DNA of 64,000 nucleotides, taken from positions 124,001 through 188,000 of the forward strand of contig BMTG01000009.1 of NCBI GenBank assembly GCA_014649555.1. The letters run 5' to 3'. The stretch is from Streptomyces globisporus (lineage in GTDB: Bacteria > Actinomycetota > Actinomycetes > Streptomycetales > Streptomycetaceae). The notes beneath the pieces are model-generated. The model saw nothing but the letters and a program-made list of their open reading frames with translations, was not told the DNA's origin and searched no databases. A program made the position numbers and the translations under genes. Positions 57,829-64,000 of this stretch are shown one piece after another. Position 1 is the stretch's first letter; each line of letters begins with the position of its first letter.

Positions 57829-59652
57829 CTATCGCCCCCTTGTGTAGGCAGGCGGCACCGGCTTCAGCTCGAGGTCATCTCCGCGCCCTGCGACGACAAG
57901 CGCCTGGTTCCGAAGGCTGTCGGTGCCCTCCTTCCAATAGTCGCTGTGCCCCTCGGTATCCGTGAACATCTGGTTGGCGCCGAAGAGTGGATCGCTGGGG
58001 ATGATCCATGCACCGTCCCAGTCGGTTCCGCCATGCCCGTAGCGACCAATGTCCGGAACCGCGTCCCCTTTGGCCTCCTGGTTCCAGACGTGACCCTCGG
58101 GAACGTCCAACTGCTCGGCCTTGCTCACCTGGACGCCTGGGCTACCGGCGAAAATCACATCGTCCACGTTCAACTCGCCTTGTCGGGCTGCGGACCCAAT
58201 GAGGGTAGTGCCGTAGGAGTGACCGATCGCTGTTCGATGCGGATCCGAATCAACTGCACGCGAGGCATCAAGGCCGTCGATAAATCGGTTGTAGGCAGGA
58301 GCGCCGTCATCCGCGTAGTGACTGAATGGTGAATCCAGCACGATATTCTGCGGTGCATCATAACCGAGCCAAGTGATCGTCGAAACCGAATCGCCATCGG
58401 CCTCTTCGCTGGCCACGCGCCACGTCTCCACCATCCGGTTAATGTCGCCTCCGACGCTACCCAGATTCGACGTCGTGCCCGGAACATAGACTGCTTGGTG
58501 ATCAGCGGTGTCGGGGTTTCCGTTAGCAAGGATCGCCCGCCCGTTACCCTCCGTACTGAACCCCAGGAGATAAGCCTCTGGCAAACCTTCATCACTCGTT
58601 TTATCAAACCTCTCCTGAATTTTCTCCATTCCGATCGAGGAATTGGTGAGCCGCTCGTATCGGTCACCGTACTTGTTGTGCCATTCCATCCATTCGTCAG
58701 TGCGTACCACGGAGGCGTAGCCACGCGCGCTGATGGAAGTCCACTCATTGGAAGGCGGGTTCGGGATCGTGTTCAGTTCCATCTGAACACGGGCGTACTG
58801 TTCCGCGAGCACCACACGATTCGCTTCGTCGCGAACCGGAGCGGGCAAACCATCGAGTGCCCCCACAGTGCCTGGCCGCGCCGAAAGCCAAGCCGCCTGC
58901 TCCTCCGGGCTGAGTCCCTTCCACCACGCTGCGTTGTCCTTCGGGGTGCCGTCCTTCGGGGGCTCCGGCAGGGAGTCGAAGTAGCTCTTGCCGGCTTCGC
59001 GTACGCCGCCCGTGTCCGACTTCACGTCCGCCCAGTCCCGGTGAGAGACCTCCAAGTCGTCGTCGGCCTTCAGCGCACGCAGTTTCGGCGCCCACTTCGT
59101 ATCCGCGTCCGTGGCTTCTTCCAGGGCGTCGGCGATCCGGTTGGCGTACTCAAGCGCCTTGCCGTAATGGGGGTTAGGGTGAATGTTGACGGCCTGGCGC
59201 TCCAACGCATCGGACGTCGGGCTGCCTCCGGCGCTGCCGGTGACCGTACCGCCGTCCGCCGTCTTCTCGTCGCCGGGCTTCTTGCCCGCCGGGTACGAGA
59301 CGGAGCCGTTTGCGTTCACCGTGCAGCCGCCAGCGCTGGCGTCGTCCATGGCCGCTTCCAACTTGCGCTTGGCCACAGCGATATCGAAGGCGAAGCCATT
59401 GAGCGCAGTACTCACCAGGCCACACTCGGTCTGGACATAGTGGAAGTTGTTCGACAACTTCTTGAGTTGCTCGTGTGCAGCCCCCGCCGCGTCGCCCTTC
59501 ACCTCACTGCGGAGTCCCACACCGATCCGGTTGTCGATCGCGTCCTTGGCCTCCGAGGCCATATCGCCAGTGGCCCGATAGCCGTCCGCAGCCTCTTCGT
59601 ACTCCGACGGTTTGAAGGATCTGAGCGTCGCAAGATCCATAACCTGAATCAC
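57829..59652 (-). CDS. DUF1023 alpha/beta-hydrolase with ESX-like N-terminus
   Basis: 607 residues. GTG at 59652 overlaps the upstream stop by 4 bases with AGGAG just before; ATG at 59640 is an alternative. The N-terminal 120 residues are a WXG100/ESX-like helical hairpin (LATLRSFKPSEYEEAADGYRATGDMASEAKDAI; HEQLKKLSNNFHYVQTECGLV). A linker (GGTVTGSAGGSPTSD) and helical spacer follow. The C-terminal DUF1023 hydrolase has VYVPGTTSNLGSVGGDINRM, WLGYDAPQNIVLD and nucleophile elbow TAIGHSYGTTLIG, then FAGSPGVQVSKAEQLDV. It is probably a secreted or surface lipase/esterase-like effector using a type VII-like route. Third positions are more A/T-rich than in the flanks. Confidence 0.8.
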   Translation of the reverse strand: MIQVMDLATLRSFKPSEYEEAADGYRATGDMASEAKDAIDNRIGVGLRSEVKGDAAGAAHEQLKKLSNNFHYVQTECGLVSTALNGFAFDIAVAKRKLEAAMDDASAGGCTVNANGSVSYPAGKKPGDEKTADGGTVTGSAGGSPTSDALERQAVNIHPNPHYGKALEYANRIADALEEATDADTKWAPKLRALKADDDLEVSHRDWADVKSDTGGVREAGKSYFDSLPEPPKDGTPKDNAAWWKGLSPEEQAAWLSARPGTVGALDGLPAPVRDEANRVVLAEQYARVQMELNTIPNPPSNEWTSISARGYASVVRTDEWMEWHNKYGDRYERLTNSSIGMEKIQERFDKTSDEGLPEAYLLGFSTEGNGRAILANGNPDTADHQAVYVPGTTSNLGSVGGDINRMVETWRVASEEADGDSVSTITWLGYDAPQNIVLDSPFSHYADDGAPAYNRFIDGLDASRAVDSDPHRTAIGHSYGTTLIGSAARQGELNVDDVIFAGSPGVQVSKAEQLDVPEGHVWNQEAKGDAVPDIGRYGHGGTDWDGAWIIPSDPLFGANQMFTDTEGHSDYWKEGTDSLRNQALVVAGRGDDLELKPVPPAYTRGR

Positions 59653-60089
59653 TTCTCCTTCGACTGGCCGCCGACGGGCTTGGTGTCCTCGTATTTCACC
59701 TGGAGCTTCTCCAGGTCTGCCAAAGCTTCCTCGTCGGTCTTCGAAAGATCATGACCCGCCTTCTGCAGAAGCCCACCCAGCGCTTCACAGCGGCCGCGAA
59801 CATCGCTCACGTACTTCTTCCAGGAGTCGTAGAGCTCCTTCTGCGCCGCCGCGCTCACGGAACCGGTCGTGTCCCCCAGCCCTGTCTGCCCATCGGCCAG
59901 TTTCGTCAGCGCCTTGCCGACGCCGCCCTTGAGGTCGGTAACACCCTCGCCGACCCTCACCCATGTCTTCCTGTTCGACTTCAGATCGCCCGAAGTTCCC
60001 CCTTCCGAAGGTGCCTGATTCAGCTGCATACTCGCAGGCCCCTTCGCCGCGACATCAGCCTTGATCTGCTCCCATTCGTCCCACGCCAC
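59649..60089 (-). CDS. ESX/WXG-like helical partner protein
   Basis: 146 residues from GTG at 60089 with GGGGAG about 8 bases upstream. No signal peptide. It is helical: an N-terminal MAWDEWEQIKADVAAKG, RVGEGVTDLKGGVGKALTKLADGQTGL and a long amphipathic helix ELYDSWKKYVSDVRGRCEALGGLLQKAGHDLSKTDEEALADLEKLQVKYEDT. The size, lack of a signal and coupling to an ESX-like DUF1023 hydrolase suggest a chaperone-like partner for secretion. The exact family is uncertain. Confidence 0.65.
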   Translation of the reverse strand: MAWDEWEQIKADVAAKGPASMQLNQAPSEGGTSGDLKSNRKTWVRVGEGVTDLKGGVGKALTKLADGQTGLGDTTGSVSAAAQKELYDSWKKYVSDVRGRCEALGGLLQKAGHDLSKTDEEALADLEKLQVKYEDTKPVGGQSKEK

Positions 60090-60276
60090 CGTAAATTCTC
60101 CCCGTTTCCCCTGACATCCCCGTTATCCCGGGATCCCGTTCCCGGGCTCCTCGGGTCGAGACGACATCGTCTCCGGCTTCTGCAGGTCAGATCAAATTCG
60201 GTGCTGCCGTCCGCGGCCGGAACCTGCTTCCCCTGGTTGTTCGTCCTCTGGAGCGGGAGCGAGCGGACGGGAAAAC

Positions 60277-61263
60277 ATGGTGGAACGGGCAGACAGCGGC
60301 GCGGTGGCGGCGGAGACGCCGGTGGTGCCTGGGGTGGGGAAACGGCGGCGGGGGTGGGTGCTCGCCGGGGTCGCCGTCGTTCTGGGCGGGGTGCTGGGGT
60401 TCCATCGGCTTGTTCCCAACTGGCCTGGGCGGGTGGGGAGTCTGATGGAGTCCTTTCTGCCCTGGGGCGGCGCACTCGTCGTCGTGCTGCTGGTCGTCGC
60501 CCTCGTGCGGCGGTCCGCCGTCGCCCTCGTCGCTCTGCTGCTGCCGGTGGGCGTGTGGGTGGACACCTTCGGCGGGCTGCTCCTGCCTGGCGAGGAGGGC
60601 GGCGGGCGGGAGCTTGTCGTCGTGCAGCACAACGTCAGCGACGAGAACCGGGATCCCGCCGGAACCGCCCGCGCGCTGGCCGACTCAGGGGCCGATCTCG
60701 TCGCGCTGGAGGAGCTTGTGGATCCACAGCCGGCCGTGTACGAGAAGGCTCTCGCCGCCGACTATCCCCATCACGTCGTCCGGGGCACCGTCGGGCTCTG
60801 GTCCAAGCATCCGCTCAGCGGGGAGCAGGTGGTGGACATCAAGCCCCGGAGTATTGAGGTGGGGTGGAGCCGTGGCTTGCGTGCCGTGGTCCGCTCCCCG
60901 TACGGGGACGTCGCCGCGTACGTCGCCCATCTGCCCTCCGTACGGGTGGGAGTGGGCGGGCTCGCGTCCCAGCGGCGGGACGAGAGCGCCGCGTTGTTGG
61001 GGCGCGCCATCGCGGGTGAGAGCGTCGAGCCGGTGATTCTGCTCGGCGATCTCAACGGGGTCGTCGAGGATCGAGGGTTGAGGCCTCTCACCTCACAACT
61101 GGCGCTCGCTGAGAGCGGGTTCGCCTTCAGCTTCCCCGCTGCCTTCCCGATGGCACGGATCGATCAGGTCATGGCCCGCTCCGCCACCGTGGGCCACATC
61201 CGCACCCTGCCCGCCACCGGCAGCGACCATCTGCCCGTCGTCGCCCGCGTCACCCTGGAGTAA
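60277..61263 (+). CDS. Membrane-anchored endonuclease/exonuclease/phosphatase-family protein
   Basis: 328 residues from ATG at 60277. Three N-terminal spans (VLAGVAVVLGGVLGF; WGGALVVVLLVVALV; VALVALLLPVGVWVDTF) precede an extracellular EEP domain: VVVQHNVSDENRDPAG (catalytic Asn), DLVALEELVDP (metal Glu), LLGDLNGVVED (Asp-x-Asn) and GSDHLPVVARV (catalytic His). It is a possible secreted DNase, phosphodiesterase or sphingomyelinase-like phosphatase. Its last 171 bases overlap the convergent winged-helix gene. Confidence 0.87.
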   Translation: MVERADSGAVAAETPVVPGVGKRRRGWVLAGVAVVLGGVLGFHRLVPNWPGRVGSLMESFLPWGGALVVVLLVVALVRRSAVALVALLLPVGVWVDTFGGLLLPGEEGGGRELVVVQHNVSDENRDPAGTARALADSGADLVALEELVDPQPAVYEKALAADYPHHVVRGTVGLWSKHPLSGEQVVDIKPRSIEVGWSRGLRAVVRSPYGDVAAYVAHLPSVRVGVGGLASQRRDESAALLGRAIAGESVEPVILLGDLNGVVEDRGLRPLTSQLALAESGFAFSFPAAFPMARIDQVMARSATVGHIRTLPATGSDHLPVVARVTLE

Positions 61264-62331
61264 GTCGGTCCGGAGTGAGTCGCCCGCCCGCAGGGCGTCC
61301 GCCTTCCGTACGGCCGCCACGCGTTGCCGCCAGGTCATGTCCTCGGGGAACTCGTACGTGTCCGTGTCGACCATCCAGCTCGCGTACGCCGTCGCCCTGC
61401 GGCAGTCCGCGCACTCCGGCTCGTCGCCCAGCGGGCGGAAGACATGCTCCTCCCCCGGGCCCGCGCACGCCATCAGCTCCCTGACCGGCGGCGGCGGGGG
61501 AACCGGCAGCCGGAGCACCGGGGTCACCGGGCATTTCTGGATCAGGCGATGGCGCAGGAAGCCGACCGCCGAGCGCACCCCGCCTTCCGGCGGGTCGGCC
61601 AGGAGCGCCTGGCGCAGGTCCCCCTCCGGCAGGCCGCCCTCCAGCCACTTCACGGCCTCCACTGCCAGGGCGCGGGCCTCCCGGACGCCCAGCAGCAGGT
61701 CGCGGCGCGTGTGGCGCAGGGACAGCAGCAGGCGTTCTGCCTTGGCCAGTTGGCTGGTGGGGTGTGGTGCTACCGCCTGGTCGGGGCTCGGCGCTGCCTC
61801 GGTCGGGGCTCCCGTCGAGTCCAGTTCCGGGTCCGCGCCCAGGTCCGCCACCCGCCCCCGCGCGCGCTCCGCTTCGGAGGGTGGGTGGGGAGTGGTCTTA
61901 TCACTGTGGTCTTCCTCGGGTTGATAGCCACCGACCGTCCGAGGAGTCGGTTCACCGACCGCCGGATACCGCGCACCCGGAGAGCGCCCCGCCTCAGGCT
62001 CCAACCTCGCCCAGACCGTCCTGGCCTCCGCACCCGTCAGCGGTGTGTTCGTGAACAGCTGAGCCGTCGCCCACTGCCCGTCCTCGCGCTGGTTCCGCCA
62101 CTCATGGACGTAACCGTGCTCCACCAACTGCTTCTTGGCCTGCTGGTACGGGCGGCCCTTCATGTCCAGCTTCCGTGCGAGTTCGCCGAGCGGGCGGTCG
62201 GTGGCGGAGTCGGGGAGGCCCTGGACGTACAGGATGAGGATCTTGGCGTTGCTGTTGATCCGCCGGTCGCGTACGACCGTGTGCGGGGCCTTCGTCCAGC
62301 CCGAAGAGGGCGCGATAACATGACGCAGCAT
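61093..62331 (-). CDS. Winged-helix/HTH protein with a convergently overlapping C-terminus
   Basis: 412 residues from ATG at 62331; the ribosome site is weak. The N-terminal winged helix reads RRINSNAKILILYVQGLPDSATDRPLGELARKLDMKGRPYQQAKKQLVEHGYVHEW, then QLFTNTPLT. A disordered Pro/Glu/Ala linker follows. The C-terminal part contains helical segments and a CADCRRATAYASWMV zinc-like stretch. The last 57 codons (61093-61263) are antisense to the exonuclease-family gene, and their composition (GDAGDDGQMVAAGGGQGADVAHGG) looks like read-through past a lost stop. This family is a conserved actinobacterial DNA-binding protein of unknown role. Confidence 0.75.
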   Translation of the reverse strand: MLRHVIAPSSGWTKAPHTVVRDRRINSNAKILILYVQGLPDSATDRPLGELARKLDMKGRPYQQAKKQLVEHGYVHEWRNQREDGQWATAQLFTNTPLTGAEARTVWARLEPEAGRSPGARYPAVGEPTPRTVGGYQPEEDHSDKTTPHPPSEAERARGRVADLGADPELDSTGAPTEAAPSPDQAVAPHPTSQLAKAERLLLSLRHTRRDLLLGVREARALAVEAVKWLEGGLPEGDLRQALLADPPEGGVRSAVGFLRHRLIQKCPVTPVLRLPVPPPPPVRELMACAGPGEEHVFRPLGDEPECADCRRATAYASWMVDTDTYEFPEDMTWRQRVAAVRKADALRAGDSLRTDLLQGDAGDDGQMVAAGGGQGADVAHGGGAGHDLIDPCHREGSGEAEGEPALSERQL

Positions 62332-62683
62332 TTCTGGTGGGTCCTATCCACTGGGGGTGTAGGCCCTCGGGTGGGTGTTGGCGCACCTCCGGGGGCCGCC
62401 CTTTGCGCGCGAGCGCGCACTGAGCGTGATGACCTGGTCACCGTATCTCATCATTCTGACGCATCACCACATCGAAGATCCGTTCGCCGAACCACCCCCG
62501 CGTCGGTGTCCGCGGGGCCGGCCGCCGGGGCGGTTGCGGCCCGCCGACCGAACCTGCCCTCCACGCCTTGTACACGCTCTCATCACAATTCCGCTTCGCT
62601 TCCCGTATGCCTCTGATGTGCACCCGTACGCACTGCGAGCATCGGCTGCTCCACCGCACCTAGTTCGGCCTTGGGGGCAACAC
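62332..62683. other. 352-base divergent intergenic region
   Basis: It carries the promoters of the winged-helix gene (-) and the lipoprotein gene (+). A perfect dyad TGCGCGC-GA-GCGCGCA lies at 62404-62419. GGGGG 6 bases before the lipoprotein ATG is the ribosome site. The frame is open through it on the + strand but without coding character. Confidence 0.5.
62404..62419. promoter_or_regulatory. 16-bp GC palindrome
   Basis: TGCGCGCGAGCGCGCA is a perfect dyad with a GA centre, about 73 bases upstream of the winged-helix ATG. It could be an autoregulatory operator. Confidence 0.35.
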
Positions 62684-63160
62684 ATGGAGATGAGGAAGCA
62701 GTCACGGCGGTCGGTGCGCGGAGCCCTCCGGATGCGCGTATCCGCGGGAGCGGGCGCGCTGGCTCTCCTCCTGACGGGCTGCGGGGGTGACGGCGACGCT
62801 GCGGACGGCCAGGGCGGGAAGGGCACCGTCGAACGGACGCTGGCGCTCATGGACGACCAGCAGAGCGTGGACGCGGGCGACAGCCTGGACGTGGACGTCC
62901 TCGACAACGACTCCATCACCCTGGAGAGCAACGACCGGGCGGGGCTGCTCGACGCCTACGACCCCGCCGAACTGGCCCTGACCATCGAGACCGAGCCCGG
63001 CCACGGTTCCGCGTCGGTGTCCGGGGCCACGGTGACGTACACCGCCAGGGACGGGTACGCCGGCGAGGACGAGCTGACCTACGAGGTCCGTGTGAAGGGC
63101 ACCGAGGTTCCGGCCGCCACGGCCGTCGTACGGATCACTGTCACCGCGCCCGCATCCTGA
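62684..63160 (+). CDS. Lipoprotein with an Ig-like/cadherin-like (VCBS-type) domain
   Basis: 158 residues from ATG at 62684. The lipobox is LLLTGCGG after a basic, rather long signal (MEMRKQSRRSVRGALRMRVSAG). The mature part is one beta-sandwich: MDDQQSVDAGDSLDVDVLDNDSI, LTIETEPGHGSASVSGATVTYTARDGYAGEDELTYEVRV. This matches the VCBS/cadherin-like repeat family seen in cell-surface proteins. It probably sits on the outer membrane face; the role is unknown. Confidence 0.8.
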   Translation: MEMRKQSRRSVRGALRMRVSAGAGALALLLTGCGGDGDAADGQGGKGTVERTLALMDDQQSVDAGDSLDVDVLDNDSITLESNDRAGLLDAYDPAELALTIETEPGHGSASVSGATVTYTARDGYAGEDELTYEVRVKGTEVPAATAVVRITVTAPAS

Positions 63161-63201
63161 CCGGGAGACGCGACGCCGTACGGGGCGGCCGCCCGGGCCC
63201 G

Positions 63202-64000
63202 TCACGCCGTCTTCTGCTGCTCCCGCCGGCCGCCGCGCCGGCGCCGGGCGGTCAGCGCCACGTGCGTCACCAGTCCCAGGACCAGGCCCCAGCACGCGGA
63301 GCCGACGCCGCCGAGGGTGACGCCCGAGGCCGTGGTGAGGAAGGTGACCACCGCGGCGTCGCGGCCCTGTTCGTCCGCCACCGCCTGGGCGAGGCTCGTG
63401 GAGAACGTGGCGAGCAGGGCCACCCCCGCGACGACGGCGATGAGTTCGGGCGGCAGCGCGGTGAACAGCCCCACGAGGGCGGCACCGCAGACGCCCGCCA
63501 GCAGGTAGAAGACGCCGCACGCCACACCCGCCACATAGCGGCGTCGCGGGTCGCGGTGGGCCTCTTCGCCGGTGCTGATCGCGGCAGTGATCGCCGCCAG
63601 GTTGACGGCGTGGCCGCCCAGCGGCGCGAGCGCCGTGGAAGCGAGCCCGGTGGCCGTGATCAGCAGCCGGTCGTCCGGGCGGTAGCCGCAGGCCGCCAGC
63701 ACGGCGAGGCCCGGCGCGTTCTGCGAGGCCATCGTCACCACGGCGAGCGGCACGGCCAGGCCCACCAGCGCCGAACCGGTGAACTCCGGTGCTGTGAGGA
63801 CGGGAAGGGTCAGCCCGATGTCCACGGACGACGCGTCGATGCCCGGGACGACGGCGGTGACGAGCACGGCCGCGAGCAGGGCCCAGGCCACCGCGTATCT
63901 CGGTGACCGCTGTTTGACGCCCAGGTACGTGGCGAGCGAGACCAGCACCGCGACCGGCGCGCCGTCCAGCGCCGAGAACAGGCCGACGCCGAAGGAGAAC
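63202..64000 (-). CDS. BenE-family benzoate/H+ symporter-like transporter (5' partial)
   Basis: The frame is open to the window end, so the start lies beyond it. At least eight hydrophobic spans are visible. BenE-type signatures include FSFGVGLFSALDGAPVAVLVSLATYLG, FTGSALVGLAVPLAVVTMASQNAPGLAVLAACGYRPDDRLLITATGLAS, LAPLGGHAVNLAAITAAI and GVFYLLAGVCGAALVGLFTALP. It imports benzoate or a related aromatic/purine compound with protons. The tail is basic (ARRRRGGRREQQKTA). No aromatic-catabolism genes are in view. Confidence 0.87.
   Translation of the reverse strand, partial: FSFGVGLFSALDGAPVAVLVSLATYLGVKQRSPRYAVAWALLAAVLVTAVVPGIDASSVDIGLTLPVLTAPEFTGSALVGLAVPLAVVTMASQNAPGLAVLAACGYRPDDRLLITATGLASTALAPLGGHAVNLAAITAAISTGEEAHRDPRRRYVAGVACGVFYLLAGVCGAALVGLFTALPPELIAVVAGVALLATFSTSLAQAVADEQGRDAAVVTFLTTASGVTLGGVGSACWGLVLGLVTHVALTARRRRGGRREQQKTA

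Overview
The window is chromosomal DNA of a high-GC, multicellular actinomycete, almost certainly Streptomyces. The evidence is the very strong G/C bias at third codon positions, frequent GTG/TTG starts, the cslA-glxA glycan-synthase locus, a DasR-type (dre) operator, a class E sortase with an LAxTG substrate, and XRE/DUF397 regulator families. No prophage structural genes, integrase, transposase, CRISPR array or rRNA was found. Two identical tRNA-Lys(CTT) genes are present.

Layout. 1-3.7 kb: the end of a GGDEF-EAL c-di-GMP protein, a luciferase-like monooxygenase and a maleate-isomerase/EutA-like protein. 3.9-9.3 kb: a 2-hydroxyacid dehydrogenase, the ehuBCDA ectoine/hydroxyectoine ABC importer and an IclR regulator. 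9.3-21.6 kb: tRNA-Lys, an acyl-CoA synthetase, an LPMO preceded by a dre site, an SPFH protein with a repetitive N-terminus, a peptidoglycan-binding NlpC/P60-like protein, a second tRNA-Lys, then cslA-glxA convergent with a GH6 glycanase. This is the conserved Streptomyces tip-glycan locus. 22-24.2 kb: class F sortase, a secreted partner and a HAD phosphatase. 24.3-32.6 kb: a phosphonate (probably 2-aminoethylphosphonate) uptake and breakdown regulon: phosphodiesterase, binding protein, two permeases, ATPase, phosphonatase-like HAD, FAD oxidoreductase and a GntR/UTRA regulator. A 16-base motif is shared by its two promoter regions. 32.8-41.5 kb: an LAxTG cell-wall protein, ROK regulator divergent from a Gfo/Idh/MocA dehydrogenase, FAH-family hydrolase, YidC/Oxa1 insertase with DUF6412 partner, class E sortase and a SEC-C protein.

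41.5-60.1 kb is an accessory region with visibly more A/T at third positions. Its centre is a tightly coupled restriction/defence operon (41573-51779): Vsr endonuclease, Z1-domain helicase-like ATPase, DUF4420 PD-(D/E)XK nuclease, GHKL (MutL/MORC-type) ATPase, an unrecognised protein, a cytosine-C5-methyltransferase-like protein in which Pro-Cys-Gln is replaced by Pro-Arg-Val, and an intact C5 methyltransferase. It is followed by an XRE/TPR regulator and small regulatory genes (DUF397, a 29-residue membrane peptide, a DUF2975-like remnant with its HTH partner). Last comes an ESX-like gene, a DUF1023 hydrolase and two paralogous lipoproteins that look like an effector/immunity-type cassette.

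60.2-64 kb returns to ordinary chromosome: an endonuclease/exonuclease/phosphatase-family membrane protein convergently overlapping a winged-helix protein, a lipoprotein and a truncated BenE-family transporter. The strongest candidate for something new is the defence operon, especially its pairing of one active and one catalytically altered cytosine methyltransferase with a GHKL/Z1/PD-(D/E)XK core.
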